From Marinovum sp. (GTDB lineage Bacteria; Pseudomonadota; Alphaproteobacteria; Rhodobacterales; Rhodobacteraceae): 64,000 nucleotides of DNA. Of this stretch, positions 9,117-16,801 are shown one piece after another. Both the position numbers and the translations under genes were made by a program. Positions within the stretch are counted from its first letter, which is position 1. The number at the start of each line of letters is the position of its first letter. A model generated the notes under the pieces. That model saw only the letters and a list, made by a program, of their open reading frames with translations. It was not told the DNA's origin and made no database searches. The DNA is taken from positions 1 through 64,000 of the forward strand of contig JAKVBH010000002.1 of assembly GCA_022447495.1 (NCBI GenBank), in the 5' to 3' direction.

Positions 9117-10141
9117 ACGACCATTCCAAATACAAGGCCAGAGGCAATGGCCCCGATCACGCCGAAGCCGAGATAGGTCACAAAAACCGGCATCCGCACC
9201 AACGATAACACCGCCGCCATCGCTGGGATCGAACTCACTGAGCCCGCAACCATGAAGGCTAGGGCGGCGCCAGGCTGCATGCCCTGTTCGATCAAACCCG
9301 CCAGGAGGGGCGGCGCGACATAGCCGTTGAGATATGCAGGCATCCCAACGAAGGAGGCCACGATCACCGGGCCCACGCCTTCGCCGCCCACAAGCTGTAC
9401 GATCAGGGCTGCGGGCACGTAGGCGATGAGCAAGCCTTCGAGCACATATGCCAGCGCCAACCATTTGCAGAGAAACACCGCATTTTCGATCCACTGATCT
9501 TTGAACATCTGGCGACGGCTCCCCTCGGTCCAAGGCATCCAGTTGGCTTTTTGATCGAAGGGTGACGGGCTACAGCCACAGCAAACAGAGGATTTGCGCG
9601 CTTTGAGCGGATTGCTGAAGGCACCAGTGGCCATCGCGGCGCGCAGCACAAAGCCACCGGCCAAACCCAAAGCGACGGCCGAGAGGGCTTTGGCCACAGC
9701 AAACGGCCAGCCCAAAGCCTCCGCCGTGATCAGCAAGGTCGGCGGGTCGATCAACGGCGAGGACAGCCAGAACGCCATCACCGCTGGCAACGGCGCACCC
9801 AATGCCAAGAGCCCGGCGATGAAGGGGATCACCTCACAGGAGCAAAACGGGGCCAACCCGCCAAAGAGAGAGGCCATAAAGATCGCTTGGGTTTGGCGCC
9901 CTTCGAAGGCGCGGGCAATCATGGCTTCTGCCCCCGCGGATTTGAAATAGGCCAAGAGCGTCACAGCAAAGACGATGATCGGCAGCGTGCCAACGAACGC
10001 GGCTGTGGCCTTGTCCATGACGGGTCCAAATTGCGTGGGGTCAAAAACAGCGACGGCAGCAGGGAGCGCCACAACCCAGAACAATGGGTTTCTGATGATG
10101 ACGAGCGGGTTGCGCCATGCTGGGACGGACGTATCAGCCAT
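9113..10141 (-). CDS. ArsP-like permease (DUF318/UPF0718 family)
   Basis: This 342-residue inner-membrane permease has around eight to ten helices. The motif APFCSCEVIPF in the first half is the cysteine pair typical of the ArsP/DUF318 permeases, some of which export trivalent methylarsenicals. A central cytoplasmic loop holds CCGCS, a further cysteine cluster that could bind thiophilic metal(loid)s. ATG 10141 is preferred over the GTG ten codons earlier because it overlaps the stop of the upstream arsR-like gene by a few bases, the usual sign of translational coupling. Pairing with an ArsR regulator supports a metal(loid)-export role; the substrate is inferred. Confidence 0.85.
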   Translation of the reverse strand: MADTSVPAWRNPLVIIRNPLFWVVALPAAVAVFDPTQFGPVMDKATAAFVGTLPIIVFAVTLLAYFKSAGAEAMIARAFEGRQTQAIFMASLFGGLAPFCSCEVIPFIAGLLALGAPLPAVMAFWLSSPLIDPPTLLITAEALGWPFAVAKALSAVALGLAGGFVLRAAMATGAFSNPLKARKSSVCCGCSPSPFDQKANWMPWTEGSRRQMFKDQWIENAVFLCKWLALAYVLEGLLIAYVPAALIVQLVGGEGVGPVIVASFVGMPAYLNGYVAPPLLAGLIEQGMQPGAALAFMVAGSVSSIPAMAAVLSLVRMPVFVTYLGFGVIGAIASGLVFGMVV

Positions 10142-10460
10142 CGTTGGCGGCCTTTCGGACTTCGTCGGCACAGCATTCCATCAGGAGGAAGCGCGCCAAA
10201 TCTTGGAGATGGGAAATCGAGGCGCGCGAGATGATCGAGCGACCGATGCGCTCTTGAGTGACCACGCCCGCGGCGGCAAGAAACTTGAGGTGATGCGTGA
10301 GCGTTGAGGCGGCGATGCCCGTGCGCTCTTGAATGTCTGCAACCGCGAGGCCCTCACCTCCGGCGCGCACAAGAACCCGTAGAACCTGAAGCCGTGCTTC
10401 AGAGCCCAAAGCCGCGAATGCGTTTGCGGCGCTATCCCAATCCATGATCGACTCACTCAT
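10134..10460 (-). CDS. ArsR/SmtB family transcriptional regulator
   Basis: This is a 108-residue winged-helix repressor. The recognition helix lies in TGIAASTLTHHLKFLAAAGV (residues 48-67), the classical ArsR helix-turn-helix. A vicinal cysteine pair sits near the C-terminus (MECCADE, about residues 94-100), a likely metal(loid) sensing site, though not at the ELCVCDL position of classical ArsR. The gene starts inside a long palindrome (10452-10499) that is probably its own operator, and it overlaps the downstream permease gene. Autorepression relieved by metal(loid) binding is the expected control. Confidence 0.93.
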   Translation of the reverse strand: MSESIMDWDSAANAFAALGSEARLQVLRVLVRAGGEGLAVADIQERTGIAASTLTHHLKFLAAAGVVTQERIGRSIISRASISHLQDLARFLLMECCADEVRKAANDG

Positions 10461-10499
10461 TGTTTCGACATTACTAGTAATATCGAAACAATGAGTGAG
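10452..10499. promoter_or_regulatory. 48-bp near-perfect palindrome over the arsR start (likely operator)
   Basis: The two 24-base halves are complementary at all but one pair of positions and centre on ACTAGT. Each half contains ATTGTTTCGA or its near copy. The palindrome includes the first codons of the ArsR gene (ATGAGTGAG) on the minus strand and an exact mirror copy of them on the plus strand. ArsR-type repressors bind imperfect dyads overlapping their promoters, so autoregulation is likely. In RNA it would also fold into a long hairpin between the rhomboid gene and arsR. Confidence 0.75.
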
Positions 10500-10514
10500 G
10501 ACGTCAATCCTCGT

Positions 10515-11198
10515 CTAGTCTCTTCGGATGCGCGCCAGGATCGATTGCCAGCCACCAGGGGTCAAAACAACACCCAAAACAAAGCCGCACACAAAGGCGC
10601 CGACATCCGCCGTCCAATCACGCCCGCCTCCGAAAAAGACGCCAAATACCAGTTGGATACCGAGCAAAAAACCAATGAGCGAGAAGGCGCGGATTTGTTG
10701 TTCGCCCATCTGGCCCAGGCGCAGCCACAGCAGATATGTGAAAGCCCCAATCAAACCGTAGACCGGCGGAAACGCCCCGATCAGAGGCGTCGGGTCATCC
10801 AAAACGAGCGCGAAAATCACCGCTCCGCCGATGCCCGAGACGACAAAAACGATCAATGTCGCGACCCCGCCCATCACCTCGGCAACCATTTTGCCAAGCG
10901 CCAAGAGCATCACACAAGCAAAGAGCGCATGGGTGAAATTGCCATGAACAAAAGGATAGCTAACCAGCCGGATCATATGCTCCAAGGGGAACTGGCCCGT
11001 GGCGATCATCCAATCGAAAATCTCTCCCGAAAACGCGTAATCCTGAGCCGCACTCAGGCGCCAGCCCACCGCCTCTGGCCCACCAAGTAGGCCGCGCTCG
11101 CCGAGTGAGAACATCCCCTCGATACCCGCGATAAACAAAAACAAAGCCGTCACCACAGGAGGCAGTGGATTGACCGGAGAGACGTTGGAATTCTGCAT
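10515..11198 (-). CDS. Rhomboid-fold membrane protein lacking catalytic Ser and His
   Basis: This 227-residue protein has six or so helices. The rhomboid landmark of helix 2, FVHGNFTHALFACVMLLALG (residues 83-102), is well preserved. The catalytic segment normally reads GASGAxxG, but here the ungapped alignment gives GAFPPVYG (141-148), placing Phe143 at the serine position. The catalytic histidine of helix 6 (HxGGF) aligns with Asp198 in DVGAF. It is therefore predicted to be a pseudoprotease, like iRhoms, and may bind membrane proteins without cutting them. The gene is 54 bp upstream of arsR on the same strand. Confidence 0.82.
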   Translation of the reverse strand: MQNSNVSPVNPLPPVVTALFLFIAGIEGMFSLGERGLLGGPEAVGWRLSAAQDYAFSGEIFDWMIATGQFPLEHMIRLVSYPFVHGNFTHALFACVMLLALGKMVAEVMGGVATLIVFVVSGIGGAVIFALVLDDPTPLIGAFPPVYGLIGAFTYLLWLRLGQMGEQQIRAFSLIGFLLGIQLVFGVFFGGGRDWTADVGAFVCGFVLGVVLTPGGWQSILARIRRD

Positions 11199-11278
11199 CG
11201 ACGGATATGCTCGCTTGACGGTGAACTATGCCACAGGTACGCGTCGCGAACCTTAAACACCACGTGGAGAAATGTCTC

Positions 11279-12313
11279 ATGTCAGAGGGTGTCCAAATCC
11301 CGTCTGCCTTTACCCCACGCGTCTTCTCGGGGATCCAACCCTCGGGCGGTTTGACGCTGGGCAATTATCTGGGCGCAATCAAACGGTTTGTGGATATGCA
11401 GGCCGAAGAGTTCGAAACCATCTATTGCATGGTTGACCTCCATGCGATCACCACGTGGCAAGACCCAGCCGATCTGCGCCACAATACACGCGAACTTTGT
11501 GCGGGCTTTATTGCCTCGGGCATTGATCCGGAACAGTCGATCCTGTTCAACCAGTCGCAGGTGCCTGAGCATGCTCAACTTGGTTGGGTGTTCAATTGTG
11601 TGGCGCGCATGGGCTGGATGAAGCGCATGACCCAATTTAAAGACAAAGCGGGCAAGAATGCCGAGAATGCTTCGCTGGGTCTTTTTGGCTATCCCGCTCT
11701 CATGGCGGCTGACATTTTAGTCTATCATGCGACGCATGTGCCGGTGGGCGAAGATCAAAAACAGCATCTTGAGCTTACGCGCGACATCGCGACTAAGTTC
11801 AACCATGACTTCGGCGTCGACTTCTTCCCGATCACCGAACCCGTGATCGAAGGGGCGGCCACGCGCGTGATGTCTCTGCGCGATGGATCCAAAAAAATGT
11901 CGAAATCCGATCCGTCCGATGCCTCGCGCATCAATATGACGGACACTGCCGATGACATTGCCAAGAAGATCCGCAAAGCCAAAACCGACCCAGAGCCCCT
12001 GCCTTCTGACCTGGATGGTCTGGCAGAGCGGCCTGAAGCACGCAATCTGGTCAACATTTACGCGGCGCTGTCCGATCAGACCGCAGAAGCGGCCATGGCA
12101 GAGGTCAGCGGCAAACAGTTTGGGGCATTCAAACCCATGCTGGCAGAATTGGCGGTGGAAAAGCTCTCTCCGATCTCAACCGAGATGGCGCGGCTGATGG
12201 ATGACCAGGCTGAAATCGACCGCATTCTCGCACGCGGAGCTGAGCGCGCTCGCGAAATCACAGCACCTATTTTGGCCAAGACATACGACATCGTCGGTAT
12301 GGTCCAAAGCTAA
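11279..12313 (+). CDS. trpS: Tryptophanyl-tRNA synthetase
   Basis: This class Ic aminoacyl-tRNA synthetase charges tRNA-Trp. It has 344 residues, a normal length. The N-terminal [18 protein letters not shown] block holds the HIGH-equivalent signature, and KMSKSDPSD (around residues 205-213) is the KMSKS loop. The frame is open 17 codons further upstream, but ATG 11279 has GGAG at the right distance and gives the usual short N-terminus. It lies divergent from the rhomboid gene, and the next gene is convergent. Confidence 0.97.
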   Translation: MSEGVQIPSAFTPRVFSGIQPSGGLTLGNYLGAIKRFVDMQAEEFETIYCMVDLHAITTWQDPADLRHNTRELCAGFIASGIDPEQSILFNQSQVPEHAQLGWVFNCVARMGWMKRMTQFKDKAGKNAENASLGLFGYPALMAADILVYHATHVPVGEDQKQHLELTRDIATKFNHDFGVDFFPITEPVIEGAATRVMSLRDGSKKMSKSDPSDASRINMTDTADDIAKKIRKAKTDPEPLPSDLDGLAERPEARNLVNIYAALSDQTAEAAMAEVSGKQFGAFKPMLAELAVEKLSPISTEMARLMDDQAEIDRILARGAERAREITAPILAKTYDIVGMVQS

Positions 12314-12368
12314 GACAGCGGGCGACGTCACGTGCACGTACGAATTTTATCAAATTTCGTGCCTCCGC

Positions 12369-13247
12369 TTAAGGCGTCGCTTGCACCATCTTCATAAACG
12401 CAGGCCAAGCCTCGGGGTCAGCAACGGTTTTGTCTCGGCAAAACGCGTTGCATACACCCCAGGTCCGCCCCGCATATGTCAGAAAGTGTGTCACTGGCTT
12501 ACCAGAGTAGGGACAGAGCTCATTGGCTGCGGGCCCGGTGTCTACGACTTCAGCATCTGCGAGAGCGGGACCTGGCCATGGCACAGTCTCATAGGGTTGC
12601 ACGTACCACGGTAGGACATCTGGTTTGGCGAATCCCATGGACCGCCAGCGTCGGAACGGTCCGTGGTTCAGATGACGCTGCACATAGTCCATGCAGCGTT
12701 CAGACACCGGCAAAGAAAACCCTGCAATCCGCCCGGCCACAGGTGCAAAGAACGCATCGGCAATAGAGTATTCCCCAGCCAACCAAGGCCCGCCTGACAC
12801 GTCCAGCGCGTAGTGCCAGATATCTTGGAGGCGCGCGAGATCCGCATCGAGCGCGTCGTCGATCGGCACGTCGGAATAGGCCAGACGCACATTCATTGGA
12901 CATTGAGTACGCAAAGCAGTGAACCCAGAATGCATCTCCGCCGCCAGCGAACGCGCCAATGCACGCATCTTAGGCTCTTTTGGCCAAAGCCCTGCGTCAG
13001 GGTGGCGCGAGGCCAACTCTTCACCGATGGCCATGGAATCCCACACAACAGCACCATCCTTTAAGGCGACACATGGCACGGTTCGCGCAATCTTCACATC
13101 GTCAGTCAATTGCTCGGCCACAGTCTGGCCCTCGCCAAACGGGACCATGATTGTCTTTTTGGATAGGCCGAAAGCGTCGAAGAACAACCAGCCGCGCAGC
13201 GACCAAGTTGAGTAGGCGTAGTCGCCAATGTAGAGAATATCAGTCAT
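12369..13247 (-). CDS. Glutathione S-transferase with C-terminal TRASH-like metal motif
   Basis: The 292-residue protein begins with a thioredoxin-like GST N-domain (TDILYIGDYAYSTWSLRGWL, with Ser13/Ser16 as candidate catalytic residues, and the VPCVALKDG and VWDSMAI glutathione-site elements) followed by the helical GST domain to about residue 200. The last 50 residues add three cysteines, Cys245, Cys266 and Cys270, in the exact spacing C-X20-C-X3-C. That agrees with the TRASH zinc-finger-like pattern found in metal sensors and trafficking proteins. A metal-linked redox or detoxification role is inferred. The neighbouring rpoH gene is divergent. Confidence 0.85.
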   Translation of the reverse strand: MTDILYIGDYAYSTWSLRGWLFFDAFGLSKKTIMVPFGEGQTVAEQLTDDVKIARTVPCVALKDGAVVWDSMAIGEELASRHPDAGLWPKEPKMRALARSLAAEMHSGFTALRTQCPMNVRLAYSDVPIDDALDADLARLQDIWHYALDVSGGPWLAGEYSIADAFFAPVAGRIAGFSLPVSERCMDYVQRHLNHGPFRRWRSMGFAKPDVLPWYVQPYETVPWPGPALADAEVVDTGPAANELCPYSGKPVTHFLTYAGRTWGVCNAFCRDKTVADPEAWPAFMKMVQATP

Positions 13248-13363
13248 GCGCTGCAGCCTATCAGCGGGCGTTGCGTAAAATAAAATTCAATTTTTTGATG
13301 CCTCCCATCACGTTGAGTCTTCTTAGCTTTTTCAAATGTTTCAAATTTTTCTCCCTCAGCGTG

Positions 13364-13392
13364 TGATCCACTAAGGTCTGAACCCCGTAATT
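13364..13392 (+). promoter_or_regulatory. Putative sigma-E (ECF, ChrR system) promoter of rpoH
   Basis: TGATCC at 13364-13369 is followed after 18 bases by TAATT at 13388-13392. This matches the Rhodobacter sphaeroides RpoE consensus TGATCC-N18-TAA in both elements and spacing. Transcription would start near 13398, leaving a leader of about 48 bases before the rpoH ATG. In R. sphaeroides RpoE directly drives rpoHII as part of the singlet-oxygen response, so this fits the gene downstream. rpoE and chrR are not in this window. Confidence 0.75.
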
Positions 13393-13445
13393 TAAATTAA
13401 TGATCCATCAAGGATTGAGCTACACAGACCTGGGGAGCGACTGAT

Positions 13446-14324
13446 ATGGCACTCGACACAGCACGCGACATGTCTTTGTCCCGCACCGCGATGAAAGCGG
13501 AGTTGCTAGACGCAGAAACGGAACTCCGTTTGGCCTATGCTTGGCGTGATGAACGCGATGAAGCCTCGCTTCACCGCCTCATCACGGCCTATATGCGGCT
13601 CGCAATTTCCATGGCGTCTAAGTTCAAACGGTATGGTGCGCCGATGAACGATCTGATCCAAGAGGCAGGCCTGGGTCTCATGAAAGCGGCGGATAAATTC
13701 GACCCTGATCGCGGAGTCCGCTTTTCTACCTACGCTGTGTGGTGGATCAAAGCGTCGATCCAGGACTATGTGATGCGCAACTGGTCGATGGTCCGGACTG
13801 GATCCACCTCGTCGCAGAAATCACTCTTCTTCAACATGCGCCGTGTGCAGGCGCGCCTTGAGCGCGAAGCAGCGGCTGTGGGCGAGACCCTCGACAAGCA
13901 CCAACTGCGCGCAATGATCGCGACTGAAATTGGCGTCCCGCTCCACGATGTGGAGATGATGGAAGGCCGCTTGTCAGGCTCCGACTACTCGCTCAACGCA
14001 ACGCAGTCTGTCGATGACGAAGGCCGCGAGTGGATCGACACACTTGAAGATGAAGGTGCACAGGCCGCAGAAACCGTAGAAGCCGATCTCGACACTGAGC
14101 AGCTGCGCGAGTGGCTCTTGGTGGCACTCCAGTCTCTTAATGCACGTGAACGTTTCATTGTCACTGAGCGCAAACTCAAAGACGAAGCACGGACACTGGA
14201 AAGCTTGGGCAAAGAGCTTGGCCTCTCCAAGGAGCGCGTTCGTCAGCTCGAGGCGGCCGCATTCCAAAAGATGCGCAGGTCGCTTGAAGGTCAAAGCCGC
14301 GAAGTTGTCTCGTTCCTCGCATAA
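13446..14324 (+). CDS. rpoH: RNA polymerase sigma-32 factor, RpoH (RpoHII-like paralogue)
   Basis: This heat-shock/oxidative-stress sigma factor has 292 residues. Region 2 is clear (DLIQEAGLGLMKAADKFDP, residues 69-87, then RFSTYAVWWIKASIQDYV, 92-109), and region 4 ends with a helix-turn-helix (TLESLGKELGLSKERVRQLE). The RpoH box, normally QRKLFFNLR, reads QKSLFFNMRR (124-133), a divergence seen in RpoHII-type paralogues. The sigma-E-type promoter upstream supports the RpoHII assignment. A strong terminator follows the gene. RpoHII in photosynthetic relatives controls repair of photo-oxidative damage; that role is inferred here. Confidence 0.93.
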   Translation: MALDTARDMSLSRTAMKAELLDAETELRLAYAWRDERDEASLHRLITAYMRLAISMASKFKRYGAPMNDLIQEAGLGLMKAADKFDPDRGVRFSTYAVWWIKASIQDYVMRNWSMVRTGSTSSQKSLFFNMRRVQARLEREAAAVGETLDKHQLRAMIATEIGVPLHDVEMMEGRLSGSDYSLNATQSVDDEGREWIDTLEDEGAQAAETVEADLDTEQLREWLLVALQSLNARERFIVTERKLKDEARTLESLGKELGLSKERVRQLEAAAFQKMRRSLEGQSREVVSFLA

Positions 14325-14348
14325 AAACAGTCATTTACAGGGGCCGGA

Positions 14349-14375
14349 GCCCCGGGCGGTGCCCGGGGCTTTTTT
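14349..14375 (+). terminator. Rho-independent terminator of rpoH
   Basis: GCCCCGGGC and GCCCGGGGC form a perfect 9-bp stem around a 3-base loop, directly followed by six T. It starts 25 bases after the rpoH stop and just before the end of the convergent DM13 gene. Confidence 0.95.
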
Positions 14376-14385
14376 AGGTCGCTTA

Positions 14386-14853
14386 TTACCGGTACTGGGC
14401 CGCGGTGATAAACTCACCAAAGCTTTCACACCAAACAACCACCGTGGTGTAGGCCGACACATCGACCCCTTCAGGGACATCGAGTAAAAAGCCCTGGAAC
14501 GTCTTTACGTCCCCTACCAAGGCCGCTGAAGCTTTGATCGGGTTGAACTCGTCTTCATGCTCCACAAACTCTGAGGTCAGGTACACTTTGTAGTCCGGCC
14601 CCGGCGACAAGGCTCCTTCGTGCACGATCATATCGGATGTCAGGCTGATGGTGCCCTCACCCCAATGAAGAAAATCGCTGCCACGCAGTTCACGTGTCAG
14701 AGTAGCGTTATACTCCGCCGCCGCCGCTTGTTCCTCAAGCATAGCCGCATCAGGGGACTCGGGCGCCGTCAGGATTGGCAACAGATAAATCCCAAGTGCA
14801 AAGCCGATTGCACCGGCAATTCCGTGGGTGACTAAGAAAACCAAAAACCGCAT
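14386..14853 (-). CDS. DM13-domain protein, membrane anchored
   Basis: A single N-terminal helix (FLVFLVTHGIAGAIGFALGIYLLP, residues 3-26) anchors a roughly 130-residue soluble domain, probably periplasmic. The C-terminal sequence TTVVVWCESFGEFITAAQY is the hallmark end of DM13 domains, which carry one conserved cysteine and have been proposed to take part in redox reactions. ATG 14853 is favoured over 14865, because GGAGG then lies in the ribosome-site position rather than inside the gene. It converges on rpoH. The precise function is not known for bacterial members. Confidence 0.82.
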   Translation of the reverse strand: MRFLVFLVTHGIAGAIGFALGIYLLPILTAPESPDAAMLEEQAAAAEYNATLTRELRGSDFLHWGEGTISLTSDMIVHEGALSPGPDYKVYLTSEFVEHEDEFNPIKASAALVGDVKTFQGFLLDVPEGVDVSAYTTVVVWCESFGEFITAAQYR

Positions 14854-15100
14854 GGGCGCCTCCATATTTGATTGGCGCTGAAAGTACGGCGAATGGCGGG
14901 CCTGTCAATTCTGGGTTTAATGCATAGATGGAGCAAGTTGCGGAAAATCTCGATCATCAAAACACTGCCAAACTTACGCTTTCTTCTGCACTTTGTGATG
15001 CTCAACGCATCGGATTACCGTCGACGTGCTTTAGACCCGCCGTGGACAAGCCGCGGGAGAGGACTTAGGATTTTTCAACAGCCGCCTGGGAGACGCCATC

Positions 15101-16300
15101 ATGTTGACGGGGAAACGAATTCTGCTGGTGATCTCTGGTGGGATTGCCGCCTACAAAGCCCTTGAACTGATCCGCCGTCTGCGCGAGCGAGGGGCAGCGG
15201 TCACTCCCGTCATGACCCGTGCTGCCGAACAGTTCGTCACACCGCTCTCTGTGTCGGCCTTGGCAGGCGAAGAGGTACACCGCGATCTCTTCGACCTGAC
15301 CAAAGAGGCCGAGATGGGCCACATCCAACTCAGCCGCGTCGCCGATTTGGTCCTGGTGTGTCCGGCCACCGCGGATCTTTTGGCCAAAATGGCCGCCGGG
15401 ATGGCAAACGACCTTGCCACCACGCTTTTGATGGCCACCGATACTCCCGTGATGGCGGTACCTGCGATGAATGTGCGGATGTATCTGCACCCCGCGACGC
15501 AACGCAACATTGCCACGCTCACCGCCGATGGCGCCCACTTCGTGGGCCCTGTGGAGGGTGATATGGCATGTGGTGAGTTCGGCCCCGGACGCATGGTCGA
15601 AGTGCCCGAAATCCTCGCCGCAATCGAAGGTGCCTTTTCCCCCAAGCCTTTGAGCGGAAGTCGTATTTTGGTCACCTCTGGCCCGACACATGAACCGATT
15701 GACCCCGTGCGCTACATCGCCAATCGTTCCTCCGGAGCCCAAGGCACGGCCATCGCCAGCGCGCTTCGCGATCTTGGCGCAGATGTGATCTTTATCACGG
15801 GACCCGCCGATGTGGCGCCTCCAGCGGGCGTGCGCATCGTCAAAGTGGACACGGCCGCGCAAATGCTCGAGGCGGTGACATCGAGCCTGCCAGTGGATGC
15901 CGCTGTGTTTGCCGCAGCGGTGGCGGATTGGCGGGTGGCCTCAGCGTCCGACAGTAAGATCAAGAAAGTCGATGGCGCCCTACCCACGCTCAGCTTTGCC
16001 GAAAATCCAGACATCTTGGCCACGGTGGCGCAAATGACCAAAGGCCGCCCACCCCTGGTGGTTGGGTTTGCCGCGGAAACGGATGATGTGATCACCCACG
16101 CCACCGCAAAGCGCGCGCGCAAGGGCTGTGACTGGATAGTCGCCAACGATGTCAGCCCCGAGACCGGGATCATGGGCGGATCTGAAAACGCAGTGACCTT
16201 GATTTCGAAAGACGGCGCAGAGGCCTGGCCACGCATGGACAAAGCACACGTCGCCGCACAGCTGGCCGAGCGTATTGCCCAGGCCGTAGCTGCAGGCTAA
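15101..16300 (+). CDS. coaBC: Bifunctional phosphopantothenoylcysteine decarboxylase / phosphopantothenate-cysteine ligase
   Basis: CoaBC carries out two middle steps of coenzyme A synthesis. The N-terminal CoaC half (1-185) is an FMN flavoprotein: GGIAAYKALELIRRL at the start, PAMNVRMYLHPATQRN in the substrate loop, and Cys in MACGEFGPGRM as the catalytic residue. The CoaB half begins at ILVTSGPTHEPIDPVRYIANRSSG and has AAVADWRV and KIKK, the lysine near residue 289 being catalytic. Its 399 residues are typical. It is followed closely by dut and the MoeB-like gene on the same strand, a probable operon. The region 14866-15100 upstream shows no gene. Confidence 0.97.
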   Translation: MLTGKRILLVISGGIAAYKALELIRRLRERGAAVTPVMTRAAEQFVTPLSVSALAGEEVHRDLFDLTKEAEMGHIQLSRVADLVLVCPATADLLAKMAAGMANDLATTLLMATDTPVMAVPAMNVRMYLHPATQRNIATLTADGAHFVGPVEGDMACGEFGPGRMVEVPEILAAIEGAFSPKPLSGSRILVTSGPTHEPIDPVRYIANRSSGAQGTAIASALRDLGADVIFITGPADVAPPAGVRIVKVDTAAQMLEAVTSSLPVDAAVFAAAVADWRVASASDSKIKKVDGALPTLSFAENPDILATVAQMTKGRPPLVVGFAAETDDVITHATAKRARKGCDWIVANDVSPETGIMGGSENAVTLISKDGAEAWPRMDKAHVAAQLAERIAQAVAAG

Positions 16301-16339
16301 ATCGATTACCAGCCGGGACATTTTGGGACCTTACACGTG

Positions 16340-16801
16340 ATGCCAACCGTGACACTCCACATGACATGGGAGGCTGAGGCGGACCAAAGCCTTGGGTTGC
16401 CAAGCTACGAAACCAACGGGTCGGCGGGTGCAGACATTCGTGCGAACCTACCGGATCGCGGGACAATTTCCCTGGCCCCTGGGGCGCGCGTATTGGTGCC
16501 AACGGGGCTACGCATGGCAATCCCCGAAGGATTCGAAGCGCAAATCCGGCCCCGTTCTGGTCTCGCGCTCAAGTATGGGATCACACTGCCCAACGCGCCT
16601 GGCACAATCGATTGGGATTATCGCGGACCGCTGGGCATCATCGTGATGAATGCTGGCTCTGAGACATTTGAGATCGGCCATGGCATGCGTATTGCCCAGA
16701 TGGTTGTGGCTCCCGTGGTGCAAACGGATTTCGTGACAGTTGAGAGCCTCGATGACACAGACCGCGGCGCGGGCGGCTTTGGCTCAACGGGGTCGCGCTG
16801 A
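16340..16801 (+). CDS. dut: dUTP diphosphatase (dUTPase)
   Basis: The trimeric dUTPase hydrolyses dUTP to dUMP and keeps uracil out of DNA. All five motifs are present in the 153 residues: [10 protein letters not shown] (motif 1), [12 protein letters not shown] (motif 2), [12 protein letters not shown] (motif 3), [11 protein letters not shown] (motif 4) and the mobile [12 protein letters not shown] tail (motif 5). A GTG directly precedes the ATG and could be used instead. The stop TGA overlaps the ATG of the next gene, so the two are likely translationally coupled; coaBC-dut linkage is common in bacteria. Confidence 0.97.
   Translation: MPTVTLHMTWEAEADQSLGLPSYETNGSAGADIRANLPDRGTISLAPGARVLVPTGLRMAIPEGFEAQIRPRSGLALKYGITLPNAPGTIDWDYRGPLGIIVMNAGSETFEIGHGMRIAQMVVAPVVQTDFVTVESLDDTDRGAGGFGSTGSR

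Noticed and set aside
10491-11090. Plus-strand 199-codon frame beginning in the palindrome
   Set aside because: It begins only because the dyad mirrors the arsR start. Its composition (many Gln, Arg, His and Asp) is that of an antisense shadow of the rhomboid gene.
12334-12360. Hairpin terminator after trpS
   Set aside because: The best stem (CGAATTTT/AAATTTCG) has an internal mismatch and no clear T-tract.
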